64,000 nucleotides of DNA from Novosphingobium pentaromativorans US6-1 (GCF_000767465.1 NZ_CP009291.1:186001-250000), one strand, 5' to 3'. Shown: positions 8,997 through 18,244, counted from the stretch's first letter. Translations and numbers: made by a program. The notes: a model not told the origin generated them from the sequence alone.

Positions 8997-10196
8997 ATGC
9001 CAGCAGTTCAAGCTCCGCAGATGCGCGTTGGAGTTATCGGCCTTGGTGGTGCAGCGCGTCAGATGCTTCCAAGCTTCCAAACCCATCCGCACGTTGTTAT
9101 CGCCGCCGGTGCGGATCCTCGCGAGGATGCCCGTGATGCATTCTCGACCGAGTTTTCTGCGCCAGCATTTGCGCATCCCGAGGATCTTTGCTCCTGTTCA
9201 GATGTTGATGTCGTTTATATCGCGACCCCTCATCAACTGCACCGCGAACATGCGGTTCTTGCAGCCCGGGCAGGCAAACACATCATCGTCGAAAAGCCGA
9301 TGGCGCTGACCTTGGAAGACTGCGATGCCATGATCGAGGCGGCAGAGCACGCCAAGGTTCTTCTTGTCGTCGGGCATACTCACGCCTTTGATGCGCCAAT
9401 TATCGAGATGCGGCGCTTGATTTGCGAAGGTGCAATTGGACCGTTGGCATTGATCAACAATTTCAATTACACTAATTTTCTTTACCGACCTCGTCGGTAC
9501 GAGGAACTCCGAACCGAAAGCGGCGGCGGGGCGATTTACAACCAGGCTCCGCATCAGGTGGACATTGTGCGCTTACTTGGAGGCGGGAAAGTGGAAAGCG
9601 TCCGCTCGGCCTCGTGGGCTCTCGATCCGGACAGGCCGACTGATGGGGCCTATTCAGCGTTTCTCCAGTTCGAAGGGGGCGCCGTGGCGGTCATTGTTTA
9701 CAGTGGTTACGATTTCTTCGATTCGGATCAATTCCATGACTGGGTCGGCGAGCTCGGTGAGTCAAAGCCATCTGGCTTAAATGGATCGGCGCGTCGTGCC
9801 CTTAGCGCGCTTCCGGCTGGCGCCGACGAATCGGCGCTGAAGGCCCAGCGTGGACTGGGTGGTAAACCTTCCCCGTCGCACGATGATCCGGCTAGCCGGG
9901 CACATCCTCATTTCGGTGTGACAATCGTAACAGGGCGCGATGGCGATCTGCGCCAGACGGCCCGTGGACTTGAACATTACGGGCGTGAGGGCATCCGGGA
10001 GATTGCCATCCCCGGACCGAAAGTCTTTCCGGACAAAAGCGGACTTGTGGATGAAATGTACGATGCCTTTGCGGGCCAACAACCGCTGCTTCGCGATGGA
10101 CACTGGGCGCGTGCCACTATGGAAGTGTGCCTTGCCATCAGGCAATCCGCGCTAGAGGGCCGTGAGATACAATTGAGCCGTCAGGTGGGAATATAA
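8997..10196 (+). CDS. Gfo/Idh/MocA-family oxidoreductase (Pht4-like dihydrodiol dehydrogenase)
   Basis: An NAD(P)-dependent dehydrogenase of the Gfo/Idh/MocA family, 399 aa. The N-terminal Rossmann motif is RVGVIGLGGAARQ, the signature EKPMALTLEDCDAM follows near residue 100, and the C-terminal alpha/beta domain includes GGGAIYNQAPHQVD, where the catalytic His is expected. Phthalate cis-4,5-dihydrodiol dehydrogenase (Pht4) belongs to this family, unlike most dihydrodiol dehydrogenases. With the Pht5-like gene 18 bp upstream, oxidation of a carboxylated cis-dihydrodiol is the best guess. AAGGA precedes the ATG. Confidence 0.85.
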   Translation: MPAVQAPQMRVGVIGLGGAARQMLPSFQTHPHVVIAAGADPREDARDAFSTEFSAPAFAHPEDLCSCSDVDVVYIATPHQLHREHAVLAARAGKHIIVEKPMALTLEDCDAMIEAAEHAKVLLVVGHTHAFDAPIIEMRRLICEGAIGPLALINNFNYTNFLYRPRRYEELRTESGGGAIYNQAPHQVDIVRLLGGGKVESVRSASWALDPDRPTDGAYSAFLQFEGGAVAVIVYSGYDFFDSDQFHDWVGELGESKPSGLNGSARRALSALPAGADESALKAQRGLGGKPSPSHDDPASRAHPHFGVTIVTGRDGDLRQTARGLEHYGREGIREIAIPGPKVFPDKSGLVDEMYDAFAGQQPLLRDGHWARATMEVCLAIRQSALEGREIQLSRQVGI

Positions 10197-10224
10197 GATA
10201 AAGTACTAGAAAGGTCTTAAGGCA

Positions 10225-11199
10225 ATGCAAGCATCCGATTTCAAAGGGCTTTACGCTATCATTCCGACGCCCGCCGTGCCGGGTTCAGATGCCCTTAGTG
10301 CGAAAAATACGATTGCGCTCGACGAAACCGAACGGCTTGTCAATAATCTGATCCGCGACGGGGCCGATGGTTTGATCATTCTTGGTACGACCGGCGAATG
10401 TGCAACTCTTTCCGCAGCAGATTTTCGGGCATTCGTGGATTGTGTGTGCCGAACCGTAGACAAGCGAATCCCGCTTGTCGTCGGGGCGACCGCGCTTGGA
10501 GGACACGAGGTCTTCGACCGCTTGAGCTTCTTGAAGGCGCAAGGTGCCGATGCCACCATGCTGGGCTTGCCCATGTGGCAACCATGCACCCTGGACATGG
10601 CGGTTGGTTTCTACAGCGATGTATCCGAAGCATTTCCCGATCTTCCCGTTATGGTCTATGCCAACGCGCGCGCATTCCGTTTTTCGTTTCCGACGGAATT
10701 CTGGGCGGCTGTTGCCCGCAATGCTCCAAGCGTTGTCAGCGCCAAGTCGTCGCACGCTCGCGATCTGGCGCGCAACATTGCCGAAACGGGCGGACGCATC
10801 CACTTCATGCCCAGCGACATGGTTGCAAACCAGTTCTTCGAAATTTCTCCGGAGACGACGACTTCGTGCTGGGCCACCGCTGCCGCCATGGGGCCGGAAC
10901 CCGCCAAGGCGCTAATTGACGCAATTAACCGCAACGATACATCCGAGGCTAACCGCTTGGGTGAAAGAATCGCTTGGGCCAACCAACCGATACAGCCGAT
11001 ACTGGCCGATCAGGAAGGCTTTGCGTCCTACAACATCCAGGTTGAAAAAACGCGCATCGCCGAGGCCAACTACTGTATCCCGGGTCCGGTGCGGCCGCCG
11101 TATAATCATTTTCCCGAGAACTATGCCGAACTCTCAAGAGATTGCGGTCGTCGATGGGTGGAACTGCGCCGGGAGCTTTCAGTCAACTTGGCGAACTGA
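10225..11199 (+). CDS. NahE-type hydratase-aldolase (DapA superfamily)
   Basis: A 324-aa class I (Schiff-base) lyase of the DapA/NAL superfamily. It closely follows the pattern of trans-o-hydroxybenzylidenepyruvate hydratase-aldolase: GTTGECATLS, GADATMLGLPMW, MVYANARAFRFSFPTEFW and the C-terminal RPPYNHFPENY. The Schiff-base lysine is the K in VVSAKSS, and the tyrosine is in VYANA. In NahE and PhnE this enzyme adds water to an arylidene-pyruvate and splits off pyruvate, leaving an aromatic aldehyde. That fits the extradiol dioxygenase and aldehyde dehydrogenases downstream. Its presence points to a bicyclic or aryl-substituted substrate. Confidence 0.87.
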   Translation: MQASDFKGLYAIIPTPAVPGSDALSAKNTIALDETERLVNNLIRDGADGLIILGTTGECATLSAADFRAFVDCVCRTVDKRIPLVVGATALGGHEVFDRLSFLKAQGADATMLGLPMWQPCTLDMAVGFYSDVSEAFPDLPVMVYANARAFRFSFPTEFWAAVARNAPSVVSAKSSHARDLARNIAETGGRIHFMPSDMVANQFFEISPETTTSCWATAAAMGPEPAKALIDAINRNDTSEANRLGERIAWANQPIQPILADQEGFASYNIQVEKTRIAEANYCIPGPVRPPYNHFPENYAELSRDCGRRWVELRRELSVNLAN

Positions 11200-11223
11200 T
11201 GTCTAAAAGCAGAGGAAGCAATA

Positions 11224-11673
11224 ATGGATGCAGAAGATATTGTTACAAATCCCGTCATTCGAGCCGAATTGGAAGCTTTGATTGCTGAGCATGCCTATCG
11301 TGTTGATTTCTGCTGCTCTGAAAACCTTGCTGAACTCTATACTGAAGATGGGCGATTTGTTCTTCCTTCCGGTACAGAGTATGTCGGACGGGAAGGCGTG
11401 AATGCATACGGTCGGTTGAGCGCTGGCAAGTCCGATCGCCGCGTGCGACATGTGTTCACCAACTTCCGTTTCGTGATGGACGGCCCCGATCAGATCCTTG
11501 GCGTCAGCTTCGTCACGCTCTACCGCACACAGCACCGGGACACAGCTCCGCCAGAGGCAGTGGCGCTGGCCGATGCCAAGGACATCTATAGGCGCTGCCC
11601 CGATGGCCGGTGGCGCATTTACGAACGGCGCATCGAGGTCGTGTTTGAAACCGACGAGCACAGGCAAGGCTGA
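11224..11673 (+). CDS. SnoaL-like (NTF2-fold) small protein
   Basis: A 149-aa protein of the SnoaL-like/NTF2 fold, to which dioxygenase beta subunits also belong. Visible features are an N-terminal helix (VIRAELEALIAEHAYRVDF), the CSENLAELYTEDGRFVLP segment and a C-terminal strand pair (GRWRIYERRIEVVF). AGAGGAAG precedes the ATG. It could be an isomerase, dehydratase or cyclase on a pathway intermediate, or an orphan beta-like subunit. No catalytic residue is clear enough to choose. It sits between the hydratase-aldolase and the SDR gene on the same strand. Confidence 0.7.
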   Translation: MDAEDIVTNPVIRAELEALIAEHAYRVDFCCSENLAELYTEDGRFVLPSGTEYVGREGVNAYGRLSAGKSDRRVRHVFTNFRFVMDGPDQILGVSFVTLYRTQHRDTAPPEAVALADAKDIYRRCPDGRWRIYERRIEVVFETDEHRQG

Positions 11674-11717
11674 TACGATCAGCCTACCGTAGTACCCGTC
11701 CCATGGGGAGTTGAGAG

Positions 11718-12516
11718 ATGCCGGTAAAAGATTATTCTGATGTTGCGCTTGGTGATTTGATTTCGCTCGCTGGCCGGACGGCCGTGATTACGGGCGGTGC
11801 CGCAGGCATTGGCAAGTCGATTGCTCGCCGACTGGCCGAAGCTGGTGCAGCCGTCATGATTGGCGATCTCGACGAAGGCAAGGCGCAATCTGTGGCCGCG
11901 AACCTTGCCGAAACGAGTGTGCCTCATGCAGGCGTCAAAGTCGATGTGCGCGACCATGCCTCGATTGCGGCGCTGGGCGACTTTGCGATTGCCAGGACCG
12001 GTCGATTGGACATCTGGATCAACAACGCAGGTATTTTTCCTGCGGGCAAGGCGCTCGAATTGCCTGATGATGACTGGAGCCGGGTTCTGGATATCAATCT
12101 GCGCGGCACATTCTTCGGGGGTCGCGAGGCGGCGCTGCGGATGCAGGGGCAAGGCGTCATTGTCAATCTTGCCTCCACGAACAGCTTCAACACGGGTGTG
12201 AGTGCTATCCACTATGTCGCTTCCAAACATGGAGTGGTTGGTGTGACCAAGAGCCTGGCCGTCGAATTGGCTGGAAAGGGCATCAGGGTTCTTGCTGTCC
12301 GCTCCGACAATGACCACGTCTGACGGCGTAATGCAGATGCGCAAGCTCGGTCCAGAAGTCGCCGAAGGTTTGGACAACTTTGCCCATTCGCTTCCGCTCG
12401 GTCGCGCAGGCGTACCGGATGACGTCGCGCGAGTAGTGCTGTTTCTGGTTTCCGACCTTGCCGCCTTTATGACCGGGGCGGTCGTGCTGGTTGATGGCGG
12501 GGAATTAGCAAAATAA
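11718..12516 (+). pseudogene. SDR-family dehydrogenase, broken by a +1 frameshift
   Basis: A short-chain dehydrogenase/reductase of about 265 aa, split over two frames. The first frame (11718-12323) carries the cofactor motif TGGAAGIG, the NNAG motif and the catalytic Y-x-x-x-K (HYVASKHG). It then runs out of frame after IRVLAV. The second frame, read from about 12300 to 12516, gives the expected ending: APTMTTSDGV, the PLGRAGVPDDVARVVLFL region and the C-terminal VDGGE. Deleting one C at 12299-12300 restores a continuous family-like protein. The fault is either a real inactivating mutation or a sequencing error. GGGGAG precedes the ATG. A dihydrodiol or alcohol dehydrogenase role is plausible. 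Confidence 0.85.
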
Positions 12517-12572
12517 GCGATACGTGACCGCTGGATGTCCGGGTAATATTCCTCAACGGGAGCAGGAGTAAG

Positions 12573-13808
12573 ATGCACATGAAGAATTTAGCAATCCAAG
12601 CAGCTGACGGCGGCAGGTTCAACGCTTATGTCGCCTTGCCGCCTGATCAGACCGGCCCAGGACTGGTCCTTCTGCATGAAGCCTTTGGCGTAACATCACA
12701 TATGCGGCGAATGGCCGATAGGTTTGCCGAGGACGGCTATGTCGTCCTCGTTCCGGATCTGTACTGGCGAATTCAGCCTGGCGTCGAATTGAGCGACGCC
12801 GAGTTTGATCGCGCAATGGAGTTATATCAGAAATTCGATGCTGATCTTGCGATAAAGGACATCGAAGCAACCATTGGCACCATGCGGAAGATGTCACAGC
12901 ATGTCGGTGGGGTCGGCGTGGTCGGTTTCTGTCTTGGCGGGACACTGGCCGCACTGACTGCGGCGAGAACGGATATCGATTGTGCGGTCAGCTATTACGG
13001 CGTGGGTATTGCCAATCATCTGGACGAAATGGAAAAGGTGAAAATCCCGATCAGCTTCCACTATGGGACCGAAGACGAGCATTGCCAGCCTGAATTCGAG
13101 GCGATGCAAGCCTTTGTCGATGGGCACCGGGGCAACATGTCTCTTCGAATGTATCCAAATGTGGGGCATGGCTTCGCTAATGATGATCGGGCGTTTTACG
13201 ATCCGGGTGCCGCAGAATTGGCGTTTACAAGAGCGTTAACGACCATTCGTTCGGCGATTGGTCCGAAATTCGATATCGAGGGCATCTGGGAGACCCATCT
13301 TTATCATGAGTTCGTGACCAAGGATGCGGCTGAGACTCTCAAGACCATGGTCGACAATCCCTACGTCAACATCGCTCCCACTCTTACGGGGGGTGTTGGT
13401 CACGATATGCTTTTGAGATTCTACAAGTACCACTTTGTTGATGTTCATCCCGAAGATACGAGGATGATATCGATTTCCAGGACCGTGGGCGTAAACCGTG
13501 TCGTCGATGAGATGATCATGTGTTTTACCCATGACCGGGAGATACCTTATCTTCTTCCTGGTATTGAACCGACCGGTAGATACATGAAGGTTCCCATGGT
13601 TGCTATAGTCTCCTTCAAGGGGGGCAAGGTATACAATGAACATATTTATTGGGACCAGGCATCGGTTCTTGTTCAGGCCGGCTTGCTTGAGAAGAATGGT
13701 CTTCCAATCATGGGCTCGGAAATTGCCGACAAGCTTCTCGACAAGAACATCAGGCCTAACGATTTGATGATGGATATCTGGGCAACAAGTGAAGGAAAGC
13801 CGATATGA
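12573..13808 (+). CDS. Dienelactone hydrolase fused to a SnoaL-like domain
   Basis: A 411-aa two-domain protein. Residues 1 to about 225 are a dienelactone hydrolase-type alpha/beta hydrolase. The cysteine nucleophile is in VVGFCLGG, the acid in YGTEDEHCQPE and the His in NVGHGFANDD. Residues from about 235 to the end form an NTF2/SnoaL-like domain, including FDIEGIWETHLYHEFV, a central strand region VPMVAIVSFKGGKVYNEHIYWDQ and VLVQAGLLEK. The two parts are normally separate proteins. Fusion suggests a hydrolase coupled to an isomerase or cyclase acting on the same intermediate. AGGAG precedes the start. A second ATG two codons in is also possible. Confidence 0.82.
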   Translation: MHMKNLAIQAADGGRFNAYVALPPDQTGPGLVLLHEAFGVTSHMRRMADRFAEDGYVVLVPDLYWRIQPGVELSDAEFDRAMELYQKFDADLAIKDIEATIGTMRKMSQHVGGVGVVGFCLGGTLAALTAARTDIDCAVSYYGVGIANHLDEMEKVKIPISFHYGTEDEHCQPEFEAMQAFVDGHRGNMSLRMYPNVGHGFANDDRAFYDPGAAELAFTRALTTIRSAIGPKFDIEGIWETHLYHEFVTKDAAETLKTMVDNPYVNIAPTLTGGVGHDMLLRFYKYHFVDVHPEDTRMISISRTVGVNRVVDEMIMCFTHDREIPYLLPGIEPTGRYMKVPMVAIVSFKGGKVYNEHIYWDQASVLVQAGLLEKNGLPIMGSEIADKLLDKNIRPNDLMMDIWATSEGKPI

Positions 13809-14048
13809 TTGTGCTGAGGTTTACTATTATGAATCTATTTGAGTGTGATTACCTTGGATCCCATGATCTGACATCATGGGGCATTGGGTAGAGCCGTTGC
13901 GTCAGTTTCGGTGAGGCAGCGGCAGCTTGATCGTTTTTTTATTCAATCCGGCACGGGATATCGAGCTCAATTTGGTAGGCGCAAGGTTTCCAGTCAATCA
14001 AGCTTGGTATTACTTTTTGATTTTTTTGCCAATTGAAGTGCTGCATTA
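13809..14048. other. Intergenic region with an inverted repeat
   Basis: There is no convincing gene in these 240 bp. An 8-bp inverted repeat, CCCATGAT at 13860-13867 and ATCATGGG at 13873-13880 with a 5-base loop, is followed by no T-run, so terminator function is doubtful. The left arm plus loop, CCCATGATCTGA (13860-13871), is identical to 2136-2147 inside the IS3 palindrome. An AT-rich run near 14010-14040 may hold the promoter for the following gene. Confidence 0.5.
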
Positions 14049-14063
14049 ATGGAGTGTCTGAAA

Positions 14064-14948
14064 ATGAGTTCAATCGCGCCCCGCCCCCGCGTGACAGGCA
14101 TCCACAGCATAGCGCTGCGGGTACCTTGTTATGCCGAGGCCATTGCGTTCTATCGTGATGTCTGGCTGCTGGAGGATATGGGGGAACGGGATGATTCTCA
14201 CGCCTTCCGGACGGCTTGCGCCGATCACGATAACCTCCTCCTGAGCAGCGGCGAACCGGGGATCGTAAATATTAGCCTCACTGTCGCTACTCGTGAAGAT
14301 CTTCTGAGCCTTGAGCGCAAGATCGAAACGTCTAGCCACGTAGTGTATGCTTTGAGCGAAGCTGATTTGGCACCAGGCGAGGCGTACGGGCTTGTAACTA
14401 CCGATCCCGATGGCCGGCAGATCCGACTTGTCGTGCCGACGCGTCCTGATCGGCCCTGCGAGGCAGTTGCCGACAGTCTGGCTCCGCAGAACATTGGGCA
14501 TGTCGTGCTGTGGACTCCGGACTCATCAGTTTCTGAGGCATTCTATGGCTTGCTTGGTTTTTCAGTGACCGACAGGACGCATTTGGGGATGTCCTTTCTC
14601 AAATGCGGCAACGAGGACCACCATTCCCTTGCGCTGGTTGGCTCGAAGACGGGACGGGCAGGGCTTCAGCATCTCGCGTTCGATGTCGGTTCAATTGATA
14701 ATGTCATGCGCAATTTTGCCAGGCTTCGGGACCTGGGTGTATCAATTTCGTGGGGTGTTGGACGACATGGACCTGGGAATAATGTCTTCAGTTATTATCA
14801 GGATCCGGCAGGAAACTTCGTCGAATATTATGGCGACATGCAGAAATTTCCGGTCGATGAGGACCTCGAAACCAGGTTCTGGGGGGCGGAACACAAAGGC
14901 GACGTCTGGGGTGTGGCGGGGGCACCTCCCGACGCCTTCAGGCAATAG
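14064..14948 (+). CDS. VOC-family extradiol ring-cleavage dioxygenase
   Basis: A two-domain vicinal-oxygen-chelate protein of about 294 aa, the length of type I extradiol dioxygenases such as 1,2-dihydroxynaphthalene or 2,3-dihydroxybiphenyl dioxygenase. The N-terminal domain starts GIHSIALRVP. The C-terminal catalytic domain shows the three metal ligands: His in IGHVVLWTP, His in LQHLAFDV and Glu in NFVEYYGDM. It would meta-cleave a catechol-type diol using Fe(II). The ATG at 14064 is preferred because GGAG at 14051-14054 is well spaced; an ATG five codons upstream at 14049 is possible. It fits between decarboxylation and the hydratase-aldolase step. Confidence 0.85.
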   Translation: MSSIAPRPRVTGIHSIALRVPCYAEAIAFYRDVWLLEDMGERDDSHAFRTACADHDNLLLSSGEPGIVNISLTVATREDLLSLERKIETSSHVVYALSEADLAPGEAYGLVTTDPDGRQIRLVVPTRPDRPCEAVADSLAPQNIGHVVLWTPDSSVSEAFYGLLGFSVTDRTHLGMSFLKCGNEDHHSLALVGSKTGRAGLQHLAFDVGSIDNVMRNFARLRDLGVSISWGVGRHGPGNNVFSYYQDPAGNFVEYYGDMQKFPVDEDLETRFWGAEHKGDVWGVAGAPPDAFRQ

Positions 14949-15057
14949 TTGACGGAAGAGGAGATGCCGCGCGCGCCGACTGAGTAACTGTCCCGTGGTG
15001 CATTTGTTTCCGTATCGGATTGGTGCGATTCCGTGAAAAGCAATTTTCGGAGATTTT

Positions 15058-16515
15058 ATGAAAAGCATGGTCAAGTCCGCAAGGATGCTAATCGGTGGCG
15101 AACTCGTTGAGAGTGAGAGCGGGGAGTTCGTCTCTTCGATTGATCCGGCTACCGAGGAAGTCATTGGAAAGTTTCCTGCCGGTACAGCGCGTGATGTCGA
15201 AAAGGCCGTCGAAGCTGCGGAAGGGAGTTGGGAGGCCTGGAATGGAATCGGAGTCGCCGGTCGTGCCGAGGCCCTGCGCAGATTCGGTGAACTTATCATG
15301 GAACGGGCAGACGAACTTCTGGAAGTGGAAGTACGCGATACCGGAAACACGATCACCCCGATGCGAGGCGATGTAAAAACTGGTGTCGGCGGAATCAACT
15401 ATTATGCCGGGTTAGGTTATGAACTGAAGGGGGAAACCGTTCCCTCCACGCCTAACAATCTGCATCTTACCCTTCGCGAGCCATATGGCACAGTGGGTCG
15501 CATCATTCCCTTCAATCACCCCATCCTTTTTGCCACAGGGCACACGGCAGGGGCGCTGATGGCTGGCAATTCGGTGGTTGTGAAGCCGCCCGAAACCGCT
15601 TCCTTGTCCGCCCTGCTTCTGGCTGAGATCGCCCAGCAGGCCCTGCCGCCGGGCGTATTCAACATCGTAACTGGACTGGGGCCGCAGGTGGGGGCTGCCT
15701 TGGCCGTTCACCCGCAGGTGAAGCGGATCGCCTTCATTGGATCGGCCCGCACGGGAATGGCGATACAGCGCATGGCGGCGGAAGTTGCGGTAAAGAACAT
15801 CACGCTAGAGTTGGGAGGCAAGAATCCAATGATCGTCTTCCCGGATGTGAATGTTTCAGACATCGTAACTGCGGCGATCCAGGGCATGAACTTTACGTGG
15901 CAGGGCCAGTCCTGCGGTTCGACCAGCAGGCTTTTGCTTCACGAATCGATTTACAATGAGGTCGTTTCCCAGTTGGCCGAGCGGATCGACGCCATGCGGG
16001 TGGGAAATCCGATGGATGAAGCCAGCGAAATGGGGGCGATCAATTCTCAGGGGCAATACGAGAAGGTGCTTCGCTATATCGAGACTGCAAAAGCCGAAGG
16101 TGCCAAGCTACTTGCTGGGGGAGAACGTCCGAAAGGCCCCGAATTCAAACGCGGTTTTTGGCTACGACCAACCTTATTCGGCGATGTGAAGCCCGGGATG
16201 TGCATTGCGCAGGAAGAGATTTTCGGCCCGGTGCTGTCAGTCATGAAATGGTCTGATTTTGACGAGGCCTTGCGGATCGCGAATGACGTGGAGTACGGCC
16301 TGACCGCCTCCATCTGGACAAACAACATCGATGACGCGTTGGCAATGGCCCGGCGGGTGAGGGCAGGGTTTGTCTGGGTGAACTCGGTTGGCCCGCACTA
16401 CCGGGGGCTGAACTACGGTGGTTACAAGAATTCTGGTGTGGGCCGAGACGAAGGGATTCAAGAAATGCTTTCCTATACCGAGCAGAAAAGCATAAGTATC
16501 GCCTTGCGGAATTGA
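15058..16515 (+). CDS. NAD(P)-dependent aldehyde dehydrogenase (aromatic-aldehyde type)
   Basis: Aldehyde dehydrogenase superfamily, 485 aa. The catalytic Cys is in WQGQSCGSTSR, the general base Glu in LELGGKNPMIVF, the cofactor loop in FIGSARTGMAIQ, and EEIFGPVLSVMKW lies near the C terminus. CGGAG precedes the ATG. Placed after an extradiol dioxygenase and a hydratase-aldolase, it probably oxidises the aromatic aldehyde released by aldol cleavage (compare salicylaldehyde dehydrogenase) or a semialdehyde from ring cleavage. Substrate choice within the family cannot be read from these motifs. Confidence 0.9.
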   Translation: MKSMVKSARMLIGGELVESESGEFVSSIDPATEEVIGKFPAGTARDVEKAVEAAEGSWEAWNGIGVAGRAEALRRFGELIMERADELLEVEVRDTGNTITPMRGDVKTGVGGINYYAGLGYELKGETVPSTPNNLHLTLREPYGTVGRIIPFNHPILFATGHTAGALMAGNSVVVKPPETASLSALLLAEIAQQALPPGVFNIVTGLGPQVGAALAVHPQVKRIAFIGSARTGMAIQRMAAEVAVKNITLELGGKNPMIVFPDVNVSDIVTAAIQGMNFTWQGQSCGSTSRLLLHESIYNEVVSQLAERIDAMRVGNPMDEASEMGAINSQGQYEKVLRYIETAKAEGAKLLAGGERPKGPEFKRGFWLRPTLFGDVKPGMCIAQEEIFGPVLSVMKWSDFDEALRIANDVEYGLTASIWTNNIDDALAMARRVRAGFVWVNSVGPHYRGLNYGGYKNSGVGRDEGIQEMLSYTEQKSISIALRN

Positions 16516-16542
16516 AATGAAACTACATGTAAAGGAGTTGAT

Positions 16543-17988
16543 GTGGACTACACACATTTCCTACGACAGCAATGCTACATCAACGGCAAGTGGTGCGATG
16601 CCGATAATGGCGCTACCATCAACGTCAGCGATCCGGGCAAGGGCAAGGTGCTCGGGACTGCCCCCAACATGGGCCAAGTGGAAACCGAGCGCGCCATCGA
16701 TGCCGCAGAGGCCGCGCTGCCGGCCTGGCGGGCGAAGACCGCAGGTGAACGCGCGAAGATCATGCGTCGCTTCTTTGATCTGATGATCGCCAATCAGGAT
16801 GCCCTTGGCGAGTTGCTGAGCCGCGAACAGGGTAAGCCGTTTTCGGAAGCCAAGGGCGAGATCGCCTATTCCGCCAGCTTCATCGAATGGTTCGCCGAAG
16901 AGGGCAAGCGCGCCTATGGCGAGGTCGTGCCGTCTCACGCGGCAGATCGGCGCATCGTTACCTTGAAGCAGGGCATCGGCGTGGTCGCGGCGATCACCCC
17001 CTGGAACTTCCCGAGTGCGATGATCGGTCGCAAGCTCGGCCCGGCACTGGCGGCAGGCTGCACCATGGTACTCAAGCCAGCCTCTGCAACGCCCTATTCG
17101 GCGCTGGCTCTGGCCGTGCTGGCTGACGAAGCAGGCGTGCCTGCGGGCGTGTTCAACGTCGTAACCGGCTCGGCCAGGGCCATCGGCGGGGAGCTAACGC
17201 GCAACCCCAAGGTCCGTAAATTGACCTTCACCGGCTCAACCGAAATTGGTGTGCAACTGCTGCGCGAATGCGCCGACACGGTGAAGAAGGTCTCGATGGA
17301 GCTGGGCGGAAATGCGCCCTTCATCGTGTTCGACGATGCCGATGTTGAGGCGGCGGTCGAAGGGGCCATCGTCTCCAAGTTCCGCAATTGCGGCCAGACC
17401 TGCGTCTGCACCAACCGCTTCTATGTGCAGGATGCGGTCTATGACGAATTCGTCACCAAGCTCGCCGCACGGGCCAAGGCCATGCCGATCGGTTATGGCA
17501 TGGACGAAGGCGTCGTGATTGGCCCGCTGATCGACATGGCGGCGGTCGAAAAGGTGGAAGAGCACCTTGAAGACGCGCTTTCGGGCGGTGCCACGCTGCT
17601 CACCGGCGGCAAGCGCCATACTCTGGGCGGCAGCTTTTATGAGCCGACCGTGGTCGCCAATGTGAAGGCAGACATGAAACTCGCCCGCGAAGAGACCTTT
17701 GGGCCGCTGGCCGGTGTGATCCGTTTCAAGGACGAGGCGGAGGCCATCGCGCTCGCCAATGACACCGAATTCGGCCTTGCCGCCTATTTCTACGCCCGCG
17801 ACCTGGGTCGGGTGTGGCGTGTGGCAGAGGCGCTGGGGGCAGGGATCGTCGGTATCAACACCGGGCTGATCTCAACCGAAGTCGCGCCGTTTGGCGGCGT
17901 CAAGCAATCGGGCCTTGGTCGCGAAGGTTCGCGCCATGGAATCGACGATTACATGGAAATCAAGTATCTCTGCATGGGTATTTTATAG
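16543..17988 (+). CDS. Succinate-semialdehyde dehydrogenase-like aldehyde dehydrogenase
   Basis: A second aldehyde dehydrogenase, 481 aa, of the GabD/succinate-semialdehyde type. TPWNFP, FTGSTEIGVQLL, SMELGGNAPFIVFDDADVE, NCGQTCVCTNRFYV (catalytic Cys) and REETFGPLAGV are all visible. The GQTCVC context, with a second Cys two residues after the nucleophile, is typical of GabD. The start is GTG at 16543, decided by AAAGGAG at 16531-16537; the ATG at 16541 is out of frame. It lies 27 bp after the previous gene and probably ends the catabolic transcription unit. It may feed the product into central metabolism. Its base composition looks higher in GC than the TonB/Rieske genes. Confidence 0.9.
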   Translation: MDYTHFLRQQCYINGKWCDADNGATINVSDPGKGKVLGTAPNMGQVETERAIDAAEAALPAWRAKTAGERAKIMRRFFDLMIANQDALGELLSREQGKPFSEAKGEIAYSASFIEWFAEEGKRAYGEVVPSHAADRRIVTLKQGIGVVAAITPWNFPSAMIGRKLGPALAAGCTMVLKPASATPYSALALAVLADEAGVPAGVFNVVTGSARAIGGELTRNPKVRKLTFTGSTEIGVQLLRECADTVKKVSMELGGNAPFIVFDDADVEAAVEGAIVSKFRNCGQTCVCTNRFYVQDAVYDEFVTKLAARAKAMPIGYGMDEGVVIGPLIDMAAVEKVEEHLEDALSGGATLLTGGKRHTLGGSFYEPTVVANVKADMKLAREETFGPLAGVIRFKDEAEAIALANDTEFGLAAYFYARDLGRVWRVAEALGAGIVGINTGLISTEVAPFGGVKQSGLGREGSRHGIDDYMEIKYLCMGIL

Positions 17989-18244
17989 TCCTCTTTGAGG
18001 GGGAATGTTAAGCTCGACTTTGTACGTTTTTGATCAGGTGGGCACCTCCATCAACCTGATGATTTGAGCGGATTTGGGCCTGTTGCGCCGAACTTGGCGT
18101 AAGTGCAGGGCTTTTGGGTCTCCATTTCACTGTTTCTGGCAATTTTTCTGATATTCAGGCGCAGCTATCCCATTGCTGCCCGTCGTTCGTGGAAGATCTG
18201 TGCAGGGCGGTGACAAAACCGTAACCCTCCGGCGGGACTTGCGA

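Noticed and set aside
18040..18062. Inverted repeat CAGGTGGGCACCT...CAACCTGA after the last aldehyde dehydrogenase
   Set aside because: The stem is short and interrupted and no T-run follows, so neither a terminator nor an IS end can be claimed.
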